A stretch of DNA of 64,000 bases from Modestobacter caceresii (GCF_000761485.1 NZ_JPMX01000118.1:62001-126000), one strand, 5' to 3'; positions 1-9,815 are shown, numbered from the stretch's first letter. Translations and numbers: made by a program. Notes: generated from the letters alone by a model not told the origin.

Positions 1-1226
1 TCGAAGACCCGCCAGACGCCGGTGCGGTCGGCCAGCCGGAAGCAGCGCAGCCCGCTGACGTCCCCGTCCGAGCCCTCGCCGGTGAGCCATGCGGTCACCT
101 CGGCGGCGTCCTCCGGGTGCACGGCGTGCGGCAGCAGCCGGCCACGCAGGCCCGGCCCGTCGGCCGGCTCCACGGCGGGAGCCGCCCAGCCGATCCGCAG
201 GTCGCCGTCGAGGATGAGCACCGCGTCGCTGCTGGAGCGGACCAGCGAGCGGAAGTAGGCCTCGCTCCGGCGCAGCCGCGCGGCGACCCGGTGCTCGACC
301 CGGGCGGCGGTGGCGCGGTGGACCGCGGTCAGGGACAGACAGCCCAGCAGGGCGATCGTGGCGGCCGGGGAGGGATCGGCACCCAGCAGCGGCGCACCGA
401 GGTAGGCGACCCCGGCGGCCACGGTCACCAGGTGCGGGAGCAGCTGGCCGACCACGTTGAGCCGGGAACTGGCCCGGGTCGGCGGCGCCTCGGCGTGGGC
501 GCCCGGATCGCGCACCGCCGCCAGGCAGACCAACAGCAGGGCGACGAGCTCACCGGCGGGTGCGGCGCCGTCCAGGGCGGAGAGGTGCAGCTCCTCGCCG
601 GCGATCGCCAGGCCGTGCGTGGTCGCCCAGGTCGCTGCGGCGAGCAGCAGCAGGGCGCCGGCGCACCGCCGCGGCCCGGGGGACGCCGCGATCAGCAGGA
701 GGACGGCGGACAGCACCGAGGCGGTCACCAGGCAGGCGACCTCCAGGACGATGCGGTCCGCGCCCTCCAGGGGCTGGGTCCGCATCGCCGGTCCGACCAC
801 CAGCACCTGGGCCAGCACGAGGGAGGCGCAGAAGAACAGCGCGGTCTCGGTGGCCAGCCGGGCACCGCCACGGCGCAGCCTGCCCGGGGACAGCAGGGTG
901 AGGACGGCGACCAGCGCGAGCAGCGCCGCCGGCAGCTGGACCAGCTGCCCGGTGGCGTCGAAGACGCCCTCCGGCGGAGGGTCGAGCAGCAGCCCGGCGA
1001 ACAGGCTGGTGCCCAGCCCGAGGAGCACGGCGAGGGAGAGCAGCCGCCAGCCGCGCGGGCCGCCGGAGAGCCGGCCGCCGGCGCGCCACAGCAGCCCGGC
1101 GGTGACCAGCGCGGCGGTGCACAGCAGCAGGTCGGCGGCCAGCGGGGCGGCACCGCCCGCGGCCCCGGTGAGCACCGGGACGGCGACCAGCCACCCAGGT
1201 GCCCGCAACCGACGCGTCCGCTCCAC
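1..1226 (-). CDS. Multi-pass membrane protein with PAS domain, C-terminus cut by window edge
   Basis: The reading frame is open from a GTG at 1226 to the left edge, giving about 408 residues without a stop. The first ~300 residues form eight or so hydrophobic segments separated by short loops (for example around LLLCTAALVTAGLLW and LLALVAVLTLLS). A PAS-like region follows from about residue 310 (SEAYFRSLVRSSSDAVLILD, then a GW core and HPEDAAEVTAWL). In actinobacteria this layout commonly precedes a GGDEF/EAL or histidine kinase output domain, which would lie outside the window, so the output activity cannot be named. The start is uncertain: GTG 1226 is followed by a basic stretch (ERTRRLR) typical before a first membrane helix, and a TTG at 1259 is also in frame. 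It lies 87 nt downstream of ilvD on the same strand and is probably functionally unrelated. Confidence 0.6.
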   Translation of the reverse strand, partial: MERTRRLRAPGWLVAVPVLTGAAGGAAPLAADLLLCTAALVTAGLLWRAGGRLSGGPRGWRLLSLAVLLGLGTSLFAGLLLDPPPEGVFDATGQLVQLPAALLALVAVLTLLSPGRLRRGGARLATETALFFCASLVLAQVLVVGPAMRTQPLEGADRIVLEVACLVTASVLSAVLLLIAASPGPRRCAGALLLLAAATWATTHGLAIAGEELHLSALDGAAPAGELVALLLVCLAAVRDPGAHAEAPPTRASSRLNVVGQLLPHLVTVAAGVAYLGAPLLGADPSPAATIALLGCLSLTAVHRATAARVEHRVAARLRRSEAYFRSLVRSSSDAVLILDGDLRIGWAAPAVEPADGPGLRGRLLPHAVHPEDAAEVTAWLTGEGSDGDVSGLRCFRLADRTGVWRVF

Positions 1227-1313
1227 CCCAGGACTGTCGGTGCAGGAGCGCGCCGGCAACAGCGTGAGCGGCCCGGCCTCACCCCATCGGGCGGGGCCGG
1301 ACCGGTGCGGGCG

Positions 1314-3080
1314 TCAGCCGCAGACGGCGCCCTGGGCCGCCGAGCCGACCAGCTTGGCGTACTTGGCGAGCACGCCACGGGTGTAGCGCGGGGCCGGCGG
1401 CGCCCAGCCCTCCCGGCGGCGGGCCAGCTCCTCGTCGTCGACCAGGAGCTCCAGCGTGCGGGCGGCGAGGTCGAGCCGGATCGTGTCGCCGTCGCGGACG
1501 AAGGCGATCGGGCCGCCGTCGACGGCCTCGGGCGCGATGTGGCCGACGCACAGGCCGGTGGTGCCGCCGGAGAACCGGCCGTCGGTGAGCAGCAGCACGT
1601 CCTTGCCCAGCCCGGCGCCCTTGATCGCGCCGGTGACGGCGAGCATCTCGCGCATGCCGGGGCCGCCGCGCGGGCCCTCGTAGCGGATCACCACGACGTC
1701 GTCCTTCTTGAGCGTGCCCTCGGTGACGGCGTCCATCGCACCCTGCTCGCCGTCGAAGACCCGGGCGGTGCCCTCGAAGACGTCGGCGTCGAAGCCGGCC
1801 GACTTCACCACCGCGCCCTCCGGCGCGAGCGAGCCGCGCAGGATCGTCAGGCCGCCGGTCTTGTGGATCGGGTCGTTCATCGCGTGCACGATCGTGCCGT
1901 CGAGGTCCGGCGGGCTGATCTCGGCGAGGTTCTCGGCCATCGTCTTCCCGGTGACGGTGAGCACGTCGCCGTGCAGCAGGCCGGCGTCCAGGAGTGCGCG
2001 CAGCACGACCGGCACACCGCCGACGCGGTCGACGTCGGTCATCACGAACCGGCCGAACGGCTTCACGTCGGCCAGGTGCGGGGTGCGGTCACCGATCCGG
2101 TTGAAGTCGTCGAGGGTGAGGTCGACGTCGGCCTCGTGGGCGATCGCCATCAGGTGCAGGACGGCGTTGGTCGAGCCGCCCAGCGCCATGACGACGGTGA
2201 TCGCGTTCTCGAACGCCTCCTTGGTCATGATCTGCCGCGCGGTGATGCCCTTGCGGAGCAGCTCGACGACGGCCTCGCCGGAGGCGATCGCGATGGCGTC
2301 CCGGCGGGCGTCCGGCGCCGGCGGCGCGGCGCTGCCGGGCAGGGCCATGCCCAGCGCCTCGGACACGCTGGCCATCGTGTTGGCGGTGTACATGCCACCG
2401 CAGGAGCCCATCCCGGGGCAGGCGGCCTTCTCGATGGCGGTCAGCTCGTCGCGGGTGATCTTCCCGGCGGCGCAGGCGCCGACGCCCTCGAAGACGTCGA
2501 TCAGGGTGAGGTCCTTGTCGCCGAGCTTCCCCGGCAGGGTGGAGCCGGAGTAGACGAACACGCTGGCCAGGTCGAGGCGGGCGGCGGCCATCAGCATGCC
2601 GGGCAGCGACTTGTCGCAGCCGGCCAGCAGCACCGAACCGTCCAGCCGCTCGGCGAACATGACCGTCTCGACCGAGTCGGCGATGACCTCGCGGGAGACC
2701 AGCGAGGCGCGCATCCCCTCGTGGCCCATGGAGATGCCGTCGGAGACCGAGATGGTGCCGAACTCCAGCGGGTAGCCGCCGGCGGCGAACACGCCCTCCT
2801 TGGCCCGCTTGGCCAGCCGGTCCAGCGACAGGTTGCACGGGGTGATCTCGTTCCAGGACGAGGCGACGCCGATCTGCGGCTTGGCGAAGTCGTCGTCGCC
2901 CATGCCCACTGCCCGGAGCATGGCCCGGGCCGGGGCCTTGGCGTCCCCGTCGGTGACCTCGCGGCTGCGGGGCTTGATGTCGGCGGTGGCGGGGCTGGTG
3001 GGGCGGTCCTCGACGGTCGTCACGACCGGCGATGGTAGGCCGGTCGCGGCCGGTGCACCGGTCGGCTGGGTGGTCGTCAT
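1314..3080 (-). CDS. ilvD: Dihydroxy-acid dehydratase
   Basis: IlvD dehydrates 2,3-dihydroxy-isovalerate and -3-methylvalerate to the 2-oxo acids in valine and isoleucine synthesis, in the cytoplasm, using an iron-sulfur cluster. The 588-residue product carries the family signatures: [10 protein letters not shown] near residue 37, the cluster cysteines in [21 protein letters not shown] and [16 protein letters not shown], and the C-terminal [13 protein letters not shown]. Length fits the bacterial family. The first 35 or so residues ([15 protein letters not shown]...) are not conserved, so the true start could be slightly internal. The gene stands alone; other ilv genes are not in the window. 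Confidence 0.95.
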   Translation of the reverse strand: MTTTQPTGAPAATGLPSPVVTTVEDRPTSPATADIKPRSREVTDGDAKAPARAMLRAVGMGDDDFAKPQIGVASSWNEITPCNLSLDRLAKRAKEGVFAAGGYPLEFGTISVSDGISMGHEGMRASLVSREVIADSVETVMFAERLDGSVLLAGCDKSLPGMLMAAARLDLASVFVYSGSTLPGKLGDKDLTLIDVFEGVGACAAGKITRDELTAIEKAACPGMGSCGGMYTANTMASVSEALGMALPGSAAPPAPDARRDAIAIASGEAVVELLRKGITARQIMTKEAFENAITVVMALGGSTNAVLHLMAIAHEADVDLTLDDFNRIGDRTPHLADVKPFGRFVMTDVDRVGGVPVVLRALLDAGLLHGDVLTVTGKTMAENLAEISPPDLDGTIVHAMNDPIHKTGGLTILRGSLAPEGAVVKSAGFDADVFEGTARVFDGEQGAMDAVTEGTLKKDDVVVIRYEGPRGGPGMREMLAVTGAIKGAGLGKDVLLLTDGRFSGGTTGLCVGHIAPEAVDGGPIAFVRDGDTIRLDLAARTLELLVDDEELARRREGWAPPAPRYTRGVLAKYAKLVGSAAQGAVCG

Positions 3081-3093
3081 GGCGTGCTCCTGA

Positions 3094-4071
3094 TCAGGGA
3101 CGGGGGCCGGGGGAACCGGCCGGGGAGGTGGGCTCGGACTCCGCTGCGGCGCTCCGGCGCGCCCAGTGGCCGGCCAGCAGCGAGCCCGAGACGTTGTGCC
3201 AGACCGAGAAGAGCGCCGCCGGCAGCGCGGCTGCGGCGGAGAAGTGCGCCGTGGCCAGTGCGGCGGCGAGGCCGGAGTTCTGCATGCCGACCTCGATGCT
3301 GACCGCCCGCCGGCCCTGCTCGTCGAAGCCGCACACGCGGGCCACCGCGTAGCCCAGGCCCAGGCCCAGCAGGTTGTGCGCGATGACCGCCACGACCACG
3401 AGCAGCCCCACCGACAGCAGGGTGTCCGCGCTCGCCGCGACGACGATCGCCACCACCACGGCGATCCCGGCCACCGAGACCAGCGGGAGGAGGTCCAGCA
3501 GCCGCTCGATCAGCCGCGGGACGAGCCGGCGCAGCAGCAGGCCGAGCAGGACGGGGACCAGGACGATCTGCACGATCGAGGTGAACAGCCCGGCGCCGTC
3601 GACCGGGAGGTACTGGCCGGCCAGCCACAGCACCAGCAGCGGGGTGAGCAGCGGCGCCAGCAGGGTGGAGACCGACGTCATCGCCACCGACAGCGCGGTG
3701 TCCCCGCGGGCCAGGTAGACGATCACGTTCGACGCGGTGCCGCCCGGGGCGGAGCCGACCAGCACCATCCCGGCCGACAGCGCCGGGGAGAGGTCGAGCG
3801 CCTCGGCGATCCCGAACGCCAGCCCGGGCATGACGACGAACTGGGTGGCCACCCCGGCCAGCAGCGCCCAGGGGCGGCGCGCCACGACCGCGAAGTCGAC
3901 CGGCCGCAGGGTCATGCCCATCCCGAGCATGATCACCGCGAGCAGCCACGGGACCGCCGCCGTCCCCCCGGCGAACGCCCCGGGGACCGCCAGCGCCAGC
4001 GCGCCCGCCAGCACGACGATGACGGCGAACCAGCGCCCGACGAACGAGCTCACGGCCCTGACCTGGTGCAC
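3094..4071 (-). CDS. BASS family (bile acid:sodium symporter-type) transporter
   Basis: This is a 325-residue, highly hydrophobic protein with about nine to ten membrane helices. BASS-type signatures are visible: [15 protein letters not shown] near the N-terminus, [16 protein letters not shown] in the middle, and [14 protein letters not shown] in the C-terminal half. The family moves organic anions (bile acids, pantoate, 2-oxo acids) with sodium; substrate cannot be read from sequence. I chose GTG 4071 because AGAGGAG sits six nt upstream; a second GTG at 4053 is possible. It is transcribed divergently from the XRE-type regulator starting at 4149, which makes that regulator a candidate controller. 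It follows ilvD's start by only 13 nt in the same direction, so readthrough into ilvD is possible. Confidence 0.85.
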   Translation of the reverse strand: MHQVRAVSSFVGRWFAVIVVLAGALALAVPGAFAGGTAAVPWLLAVIMLGMGMTLRPVDFAVVARRPWALLAGVATQFVVMPGLAFGIAEALDLSPALSAGMVLVGSAPGGTASNVIVYLARGDTALSVAMTSVSTLLAPLLTPLLVLWLAGQYLPVDGAGLFTSIVQIVLVPVLLGLLLRRLVPRLIERLLDLLPLVSVAGIAVVVAIVVAASADTLLSVGLLVVVAVIAHNLLGLGLGYAVARVCGFDEQGRRAVSIEVGMQNSGLAAALATAHFSAAAALPAALFSVWHNVSGSLLAGHWARRSAAAESEPTSPAGSPGPRP

Positions 4072-4148
4072 CCCTGACTCCTCTCGCGCGCAGCACTGCG
4101 GCCGGCCAAGCGTGCGGGCCGGTGCACGAGGGCACAAGGAGACCCTTG

Positions 4149-5024
4149 ATGCTGGTACTGGCACCACCACCCGACGTCGTACCCAGAAGGTTCCGCGTGA
4201 CCGGTTCCCCACGCACCGAGCTGGCGGCCTTCCTGCGCTCCCGGCGTCGGCAGGTGGAGCCCGCCTCCGTGGGGCTGCCCGGGCACGGCGCCCGGCGCGC
4301 ACCCGGGCTGCGTCGGGAGGAGGTCGCGCTGCTGTCCGGCGTCAGCCACACCTGGTACACGTGGCTGGAGCAGGGCCGGGACATCTCGCCGTCCCGGCAG
4401 GTGGTGGACGCCGTCGCCCGCACGCTGCAGCTCTCGCCGGCCGAGCACGAGTACGTGCTGCGGCTCACCGGGCACGCCGCGACCGCCCCGGCCGAGCCCG
4501 GTCCGGCGGAGCTGCCGGCACACGCCGTGCGGCTGCTGGACGCCCTGGGCCCCTCCCCCGCCTTCGTCCTCACCCACAGCTGGTCGATCCTCGGCTGGAA
4601 CACCGCCTACGAGCGGCTCTACCCCGGGGTGGCCACGGCGCCGGAGGGCGAGCGGAACCTGCTGTGGGTGGTGTTCACCGACCCCGCCGTGCGCAGCCTG
4701 CTCGGCGACTGGGCCACCGACAGCCGGCGCTTCCTCACCCAGTTCCGGGCCGAGGTCGGCCGTCGGGTGCACGACCCGGCCGTCGTCGACCTGGTCACCC
4801 GGCTGCAGGGGGCCAGCGAGCACTTCCGGGCCGGCTGGGCCAGCCACGACGTCGACTCGTTCAGCTCCAGCGAGCGCCGCTTCGAGCACCCCCGGGTGGG
4901 CAGCCTGCTGCTGGAGCACCACCAGCTCACCCTGGCCGACTCCCCCGACCTGCACCTGGTCGTCTACACGGCCGCCGCGGGCACCGACAGCGCCGCCCGG
5001 CTGGCCCGGCTGAGCAGCGACTGA
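4149..5024 (+). CDS. XRE-type (MmyB-like) transcriptional regulator
   Basis: This 291-residue protein has an N-terminal helix-turn-helix (TELAAFLRSRRRQVEP, then LRREEVALLSGVSHTWYTWLEQGRDI) followed by a MmyB-type ligand-binding region (PAFVLTHSWSILGWNTAYERLY, then NLLWVVFTDPAVRSLLGDW). MmyB-like regulators pair an XRE HTH with a PAS-like pocket that binds fatty-acid-like ligands in studied members. ATG 4149 is preceded by AAGGAG at seven nt; an in-frame GTG at 4197 with AGAAGG upstream is the alternative. It is divergent from the BASS transporter at 4071; the 77-nt spacer probably carries both promoters. Regulation of that transporter is an inference from position. Confidence 0.85.
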   Translation: MLVLAPPPDVVPRRFRVTGSPRTELAAFLRSRRRQVEPASVGLPGHGARRAPGLRREEVALLSGVSHTWYTWLEQGRDISPSRQVVDAVARTLQLSPAEHEYVLRLTGHAATAPAEPGPAELPAHAVRLLDALGPSPAFVLTHSWSILGWNTAYERLYPGVATAPEGERNLLWVVFTDPAVRSLLGDWATDSRRFLTQFRAEVGRRVHDPAVVDLVTRLQGASEHFRAGWASHDVDSFSSSERRFEHPRVGSLLLEHHQLTLADSPDLHLVVYTAAAGTDSAARLARLSSD

Positions 5025-5068
5025 CCGACCCCCACCGGCCACCCCGCCGGATCTGGGACCATCGGGGT

Positions 5069-5431
5069 GTGGCTGTCGCTCGCATGCGGATGAGCCGGAT
5101 CGCGCTCGTCCCCGTCCTCTTCCTGACGATCTGCGTGCTCCCGGTGACCGTCGGCTCGCCCTGGGCGTGGCTGCTGATGGCGGTGCCGCTGGCGCTGGCC
5201 GCCTGGGTGTTCCGGGTCGGCGTCGACCTCGGGGACGACGGGGTCACCGTGCGGTCGCTGGTCGCCCGCCGCACGATCGCCTGGCCCGACGTGGCCGGCA
5301 TCCGGGTCGGTGAGCGCGCCGACCTGTGGCTGGTCACGACCGCCGGCACCCAGCTGCAGCTGCCGGTGCTGCGCGCCCGTGACCTGCCCCGCCTCGCCGC
5401 CCTCTCCGGCGGCCGCATCCCCGCCCCCTGA
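5069..5431 (+). CDS. Small PH-domain-like membrane protein
   Basis: This 120-residue protein has two adjacent hydrophobic segments (RIALVPVLFLTICVLPVTVG and WAWLLMAVPLALAAWVFRVG) followed by a compact domain with the pattern DLGDDGVTVRSLVARRTIAWPDVAGIRV. That pattern matches bacterial PH (bPH) proteins such as mycobacterial CFP-6, which place two helices before a beta-sandwich. No catalytic residues are expected. GTG 5069 was chosen because it gives a short basic leader (VAVARMRMSR) before the first helix; ATG 5084 and 5090 are in frame. It follows the XRE regulator by 44 nt. Function unknown. Confidence 0.7.
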   Translation: MAVARMRMSRIALVPVLFLTICVLPVTVGSPWAWLLMAVPLALAAWVFRVGVDLGDDGVTVRSLVARRTIAWPDVAGIRVGERADLWLVTTAGTQLQLPVLRARDLPRLAALSGGRIPAP

Positions 5432-5450
5432 CCCGCACGGCCCCGGGTCA
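5429..5450 (+). terminator. Possible hairpin terminator after the PH-like gene
   Basis: TGACCCG and CGGGTCA form a 7-bp stem with an 8-nt loop, overlapping the stop codon. There is no T-run. The downstream gene is convergent, so a terminator is expected here. Confidence 0.35.
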
Positions 5451-5558
5451 TCGGCCCGGACCCCCGGTCAGCTCGTCGGTTCCCCGGACCTCCCCGGGGG
5501 TGGCGTGGCCGGGCACCCCTCCCCCTCGGCGCACCCCGGAGCGCCACGTCGCCCCCGC

Positions 5559-6524
5559 TCAGTAGTCGGTGACCACGTTGGCCAGGGGCTCCCCGGCCAG
5601 CACCCGGGCCAGCTGGTCGGTGACGGCTGCGGTGGCGCGGTCGTTGGTGGCGGGCACCGCGCCGGCCACGTGCGGGGTGAGCAGCAGGTTCGGCGCGGAC
5701 CACAGCGGGTGCCCGGCGGGCAGCGGCTCCGGGTCGGTCACGTCCAGGGCGGCGCGCAGCCGGCCCGAGGTCAGCTCGGCCAGCAGGGCGTCGGTGTCCA
5801 CGACCACGCCGCGGGCGGCGTTGACCAGCAGGGCGTCGTCCTTCATCGCGGCCAGGAAGGCGGCGTCGACGAGGCCGATGGTCTGCGGGGTCACCGGCAC
5901 GATGAGCACCACGACGTCGGCCTCGGGCAGCAGCTGCGGCAGCTCGTCGATGCTCCGCACCCCGTCCCGGGCGGTGCGGGCGACGTACGTGATGTCGACG
6001 TCGAAGCCGGCCATCATCCGGCCGATCGTGCGGCCGATGTCGCCGGCGCCCACCATCAGCACCCTGGCGCCGATCAGGGAGTGCTCGGTGCGGAAGTCCC
6101 AGCGACCGGCGTCCTGCTCGCGGGTGAAGTGCGGGATGCCCCGCTGCGCGGCCAGCGTGGCGGCGACCGCCCACTCCGCGGTCGAGGGGGTGTGCGCGCC
6201 GCGGGCGTTGCACAGGGTGACCCGCTCGGGGAGCCGGCCGACGAACTTCTCCGCCCCCGCGCTCATCAGCTGGACCAGCCGCAGCTGCGGCAGCGCGTCC
6301 AGCACCTCGGCGGCGATCTCGCCGCCGCCGCGCGGCACCAGCACCTGGGCCTGCGCCGCCTCCCCGGTGGGCGGCCCCTCGTCGGGGAACCGGTGGGCGC
6401 GGACGCGGGGCGAGAGGGCCTCGACCGCCTCGGCGAGGGCCCGGGAGGGGACGAGCACGTGCAGCGTCTCCTCCGGGCCCAGGGGCAGCGTGGTGGCGGT
6501 GTCGGGACCGGTGACGTCGGGCAC
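5559..6524 (-). CDS. D-isomer-specific 2-hydroxyacid dehydrogenase
   Basis: This 321-residue NAD(P)-dependent enzyme reduces a 2-oxo acid or oxidises a D-2-hydroxy acid. The Rossmann motif MVGAGDIGRTIGRMM lies mid-protein, and the catalytic set is visible: Arg in NAARGVVVDTDAL, Glu in DVTDPEPLPAGHPLW and His in LLTPHVAG. Substrate cannot be assigned; the glyoxylate/hydroxypyruvate reductase subgroup is plausible. GTG 6524 is chosen because it begins a normal N-terminus (PDVTGPDTATTLPLG) and has a TAGGGT box eight nt upstream with no Shine-Dalgarno, as expected for a leaderless mRNA. It is divergent from the lipoprotein gene at 6590. Confidence 0.88.
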   Translation of the reverse strand: MPDVTGPDTATTLPLGPEETLHVLVPSRALAEAVEALSPRVRAHRFPDEGPPTGEAAQAQVLVPRGGGEIAAEVLDALPQLRLVQLMSAGAEKFVGRLPERVTLCNARGAHTPSTAEWAVAATLAAQRGIPHFTREQDAGRWDFRTEHSLIGARVLMVGAGDIGRTIGRMMAGFDVDITYVARTARDGVRSIDELPQLLPEADVVVLIVPVTPQTIGLVDAAFLAAMKDDALLVNAARGVVVDTDALLAELTSGRLRAALDVTDPEPLPAGHPLWSAPNLLLTPHVAGAVPATNDRATAAVTDQLARVLAGEPLANVVTDY

Positions 6525-6532
6525 GGGTCCCG

Positions 6533-6538
6533 ACCCTA
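6533..6538 (-). promoter_or_regulatory. Candidate -10 box, leaderless start of 2-hydroxyacid dehydrogenase
   Basis: TAGGGT on the minus strand ends eight nt before GTG 6524, and no purine-rich ribosome site precedes the start. Confidence 0.45.
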
Positions 6539-6576
6539 GGCGGGCCCGCTCGGCGCAGCGCGCCGGGCAACCGCCG

Positions 6577-6582
6577 TACTGT
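6577..6582 (+). promoter_or_regulatory. Candidate -10 box, leaderless start of lipoprotein gene at 6590
   Basis: TACTGT ends seven nt before GTG 6590; no Shine-Dalgarno is visible. Confidence 0.45.
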
Positions 6583-6589
6583 TGCCGAG

Positions 6590-7738
6590 GTGGGACGGCG
6601 GACGACGGCACCCGGTGCCCGGCGGCTGACGGCACTGCTCCTGGGCGGGCTGCTGCTGGCCGGTTGCGGCGGCGGCTACGAGCCGGCCGGCCCCTTCCGC
6701 GACGTGCCGCAGGGGCAGCCCCCGCAGGTCGCACCGCCGCAGGAGAGCAGCCCGATCCCGGCGCCCGGCCGGCCGTCCACCCCGGGCGCCGAGGACGCGC
6801 AGGCCGGTGACCCGAACGTGGTCGCCACCGACCTCGTCGTGCCCACCGGCCTGGCGCTGCTGCCGGACGGGACGGCGGTGGTCGGTGAGCGGGACACCGG
6901 GCGGCTGCTGCAGGTCTTCCCCGACCGCGCCCAGCCCCGAGAGCTGATGACCGTGCCGAGCGTCGACACCGGCGGGGACGGCGGGCTGCTCGGGCTGGCC
7001 CTCTCGCCCACGTTCGCCGAGGACGGGCTGCTCTACGCCTACGTCTCCACCGCGACCGACAACCGGGTGGTGCGCTTCCCGATCGGCGGCACCCCCAACC
7101 CGGTGCTGACCGGCATCCCCCGCGGCGAGGTGCATAACGGCGGCGGTCTGCTGTTCGGGCCGGACGGCGTGCTCTACGTGGGCACCGGCGACGTCGGGGA
7201 CCCTGCGCTGGCGGCCGACCCGGCGTCGCTGGCCGGGAAGGTGCTGGCCGTCGACGTCTTCGGTCAGCCGGTCGGCGCCGACCCGGTCCTGACCCGCGGG
7301 CACCGGGACGTCACCGCGCTCTGCCAGGGCGGCGACCAGCTCTACGGGACCGACGACGCGCTGCAGGGGACCGACGAGTTCAACGCACTCGTCGCCGGCG
7401 GCGACTACGGGCCCGGCGGCGTCGCACCGGTGCTCGAGGTGCCCGGGGAGGAGGGCGGGCTGGGCGGCTGCGCGGTCACCGGCCCCTACGTCTTCCTCGG
7501 GGCGCTCGACGGGAAGCAGGTGCACGTCGTCGAGCTCGACGGGGCACGGGTCCCGGTCGAGGAGCCGACGGCGTTCCTGGACGAGGACTACGGCCGGCTG
7601 CGCTCGGTGGCCCTGGACGCCGAGGGCGCGCTGTGGATCACCACCTCCAACCGCGACGGGGTGGGCACGCCGGCCGAGGACGACGACAAGGTGCTGCGGG
7701 TGCTCCCGCCGACCTCCTCGGCCGGCTCCCCGCTCTGA
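6590..7738 (+). CDS. Sugar-dehydrogenase-like beta-propeller lipoprotein
   Basis: The 382-residue product begins with a lipoprotein signal peptide (basic GRRTTAPGARR, hydrophobic LTALLLGGLLLAG, lipobox LLAGC). A proline-rich linker of about 45 residues leads to a six-bladed propeller typical of glucose/sorbosone dehydrogenases (PTGLALLPDGTAVVGERDTGRLLQV, GDGGLLGLALSPTFAEDG, LLFGPDGVLYVGTGDVGDP). The family oxidises aldose sugars with PQQ, but many actinobacterial members are uncharacterised and may not use PQQ; no PQQ synthesis genes are here. Expected location is the outer face of the membrane. It converges on the GNAT gene at 7755. Confidence 0.85.
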   Translation: MGRRTTAPGARRLTALLLGGLLLAGCGGGYEPAGPFRDVPQGQPPQVAPPQESSPIPAPGRPSTPGAEDAQAGDPNVVATDLVVPTGLALLPDGTAVVGERDTGRLLQVFPDRAQPRELMTVPSVDTGGDGGLLGLALSPTFAEDGLLYAYVSTATDNRVVRFPIGGTPNPVLTGIPRGEVHNGGGLLFGPDGVLYVGTGDVGDPALAADPASLAGKVLAVDVFGQPVGADPVLTRGHRDVTALCQGGDQLYGTDDALQGTDEFNALVAGGDYGPGGVAPVLEVPGEEGGLGGCAVTGPYVFLGALDGKQVHVVELDGARVPVEEPTAFLDEDYGRLRSVALDAEGALWITTSNRDGVGTPAEDDDKVLRVLPPTSSAGSPL

Positions 7739-7754
7739 GGCCGGGCCGACCGGG

Positions 7755-8297
7755 CTACCGGGTGAAGCGGTGGACCACGTGGTCGGGTGGGTCGACCGGG
7801 TTGTCCGGCACCAGCTCACCGTCGGCGTACCAGTGCGCCCCGGCGCGGCGCAGCGCCCGCCAGGAGGCCTCGTTGCCCAGTGCCACCGGCACCAGGAGGT
7901 CGTGCGCCTCGGGGTGGTCGGCGAAGCCGCGGGCGACGGCGGCGGCGATCATCGCTGCGCCCAGCCCCCGGCCGCGGGCCCCCGGTTCGCCGACCAGGTA
8001 GTCGATGCTCAGTGCGCCCGCGGGCACCTCGCAGATCGCCGACAGCTCGGCGAGCGACTCCGGTTCGTCGGCGAAGGCGTAGACCTGCACCAGCCCGAAC
8101 GGCTGCCCGTGGTGGACGCCGAGGTACACCGCCGTCCGGTCGGCGCCGTCGACGCTCGGCCCGTACTGCCGCTCGACCGCGGCGGGGCTCGGGTCGTCGT
8201 CCCACCACCGGGCGACCAGTGGCTCGGCCAGCCAGCGGCTGAGCAGCGGGAAGTCCGCCCGCCGCAGCGGGCGCAGCTCGACGGCGGGCAGCCCCAC
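7755..8297 (-). CDS. GNAT family N-acetyltransferase
   Basis: This 180-residue protein has the GNAT fold signature: ELRPLRRADFPLLSRWL at the N-terminus, the acetyl-CoA loop GEPGARGRGLGAAMI near residue 120, and the C-terminal ALGNEASWRALRRAGAHWY. The WW-containing start (ARWWDDDPSPAAV) recalls the aminoglycoside 6'-acetyltransferase-like and siderophore-synthesis-like subgroup. Resistance function should not be assumed, because most chromosomal members have other or unknown acceptors. It lies just upstream of gatB on the same strand with a 9-nt gap to the gatB stop, but gatB is transcribed first. Confidence 0.85.
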   Translation of the reverse strand: MGLPAVELRPLRRADFPLLSRWLAEPLVARWWDDDPSPAAVERQYGPSVDGADRTAVYLGVHHGQPFGLVQVYAFADEPESLAELSAICEVPAGALSIDYLVGEPGARGRGLGAAMIAAAVARGFADHPEAHDLLVPVALGNEASWRALRRAGAHWYADGELVPDNPVDPPDHVVHRFTR

Positions 8298-8306
8298 CGC
8301 CCCAGG

Positions 8307-9815
8307 CTAGGAGCCCAGCACCCGCTCCTCCAGCATCCGCTTCACCGTGGGGGCATCGGCCTTGCCGCGGGTGGTCTTCATGACCGCCCCGACGAGCGCA
8401 CCCAGCGCCTGGACCTTGCCGGCCTTGACCTTGGCGATGACGTCGGGGGCGCCGGCGATCGCGGCCTCGACGGCGGCGACCAGCTCGTCGGACTCCCCCA
8501 TCACCGCCAGCCCTTGCGCCTCGACGACCTGCGCCGGGCCGCCCTGGCCGGCCAGCACGCCGTCGAGCACCTGGCGGGCCAGCCCGTCGTTGATGGTGCC
8601 CGCGTTGACCAGGCCGACCAGCTCGGCCACCTGCGCCGGGGTGATCGCCAGCTCGCCCAGCTCGGTGCCGGCCTCGTTGGCCCGGCGGGCGAGGTCGCCC
8701 AGCCACCACTTGCGGGCGTCACCCGGGGTGGCGCCGGCGGCGACGGTCTGCTCGACCAGGCCGAGCGCACCGGCGTTGGCCAGCCAGGTCATCTCCGTGC
8801 CGGAGATGCCCCACTCCTGCTGGAGCCGGGCGCGCCGGGCGGCGGGCAGCTCGGGGAGCTCGGCGCGCAGCTTCTCGATCCACTCCGCGTCGGGCGCCAG
8901 CGGCACCAGATCGGGCTCGGGGAAGTACCGGTAGTCGGTCGCCTCCTCCTTGCTGCGCCCGGAGGAGGTGCTGCCGGTGTCCTCGTGGAAGTGCCGGGTC
9001 TCCTGCACGATCCGGCCGCCTCCGTCGAGGACGGCGGCCTGCCGGCGCATCTCGAAGCGGACGGCGCGCTCGACCGACCGCAGCGAGTTGACGTTCTTGG
9101 TCTCCGTGCGGGTGCCCCACTCCAGGTCGCCGACCGGGTTGAGCGAGATGTTGACGTCGCAGCGCAGGCTGCCCTGCTCCATCCGGACGTCGGAGACGCC
9201 GAGTGCCTGGACGATCTCGCGGAGCTCGGTGACGTAGGCGCGGGCGACCTCGGGGGCCAGCCGGCCGGCGCCGGGCACCGGGCGGGTGACGATCTCGACC
9301 AGCGGGATGCCGGCCCGGTTGAAGTCGATCAGCGAGTGGTCGGCGCCGTGGATGCGCCCGGTGGCGCCACCGACGTGCAGGTTCTTGCCGGTGTCCTCCT
9401 CCAGGTGGACCCGCTCGATCTCCACGCGGTGCGTCGTCCCGTCGACCTCGACGTCCAGGTGGCCGGCGACGCACAGCGGCTCGTCGTACTGGCTGGTCTG
9501 GAAGCCCTTGGGGATGTCGGGGTAGAAGTAGTTCTTCCGGGCGAAGCGCGACCAGTTCGCGATCCGGCAGCCCAGGGCGAGGCCGATCTTGATGGTCGCC
9601 TCGACCGCGGCGGCGTTGGCCACCGGCAGCGAGCCGGGCATGCCCAGGCACACCGGGCAGGTCTGGGTGTTGGGCTCGGCACCGAAGGTGGTGGCGCAGC
9701 CGCAGAACATCTTGGAGGCGGTGCCCAGCTCGACGTGGGTCTCCAGCCCGATGACCGGCTCGTAGCGGGTCAGGACGTCGTCGAACTCGACCAGCCGGTC
9801 GGCGGTGCTGGTCAT
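8307..9815 (-). CDS. gatB: Asp-tRNA(Asn)/Glu-tRNA(Gln) amidotransferase subunit B
   Basis: GatB is the tRNA-binding kinase/amidation subunit of GatCAB, which converts mischarged Glu-tRNA(Gln) and Asp-tRNA(Asn). The 502-residue product shows [13 protein letters not shown], the zinc-type cysteines [19 protein letters not shown], and [20 protein letters not shown]. The C-terminal YqeY-like tail ([20 protein letters not shown]-type) is present to the stop. ATG 9815 is preceded by GGAGGAG. The start overlaps the stop of the small membrane gene (ATGA), indicating translational coupling within gatC-gatA-small gene-gatB. Confidence 0.95.
   Translation of the reverse strand: MTSTADRLVEFDDVLTRYEPVIGLETHVELGTASKMFCGCATTFGAEPNTQTCPVCLGMPGSLPVANAAAVEATIKIGLALGCRIANWSRFARKNYFYPDIPKGFQTSQYDEPLCVAGHLDVEVDGTTHRVEIERVHLEEDTGKNLHVGGATGRIHGADHSLIDFNRAGIPLVEIVTRPVPGAGRLAPEVARAYVTELREIVQALGVSDVRMEQGSLRCDVNISLNPVGDLEWGTRTETKNVNSLRSVERAVRFEMRRQAAVLDGGGRIVQETRHFHEDTGSTSSGRSKEEATDYRYFPEPDLVPLAPDAEWIEKLRAELPELPAARRARLQQEWGISGTEMTWLANAGALGLVEQTVAAGATPGDARKWWLGDLARRANEAGTELGELAITPAQVAELVGLVNAGTINDGLARQVLDGVLAGQGGPAQVVEAQGLAVMGESDELVAAVEAAIAGAPDVIAKVKAGKVQALGALVGAVMKTTRGKADAPTVKRMLEERVLGS

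Noticed and set aside
117-3038. A 973-residue open frame on the plus strand opposite ilvD
   Set aside because: It is a shadow of the ilvD coding strand and the adjacent gene. It is composed mostly of Gly, Ala, Arg and Gln, lacks domains, and the opposite strand has a clear enzyme.
7755-8297. Aminoglycoside 6'-acetyltransferase resistance gene
   Set aside because: The fold is similar, but no resistance-specific residue set can be confirmed and the genomic setting is conserved chromosomal; kept as GNAT only.
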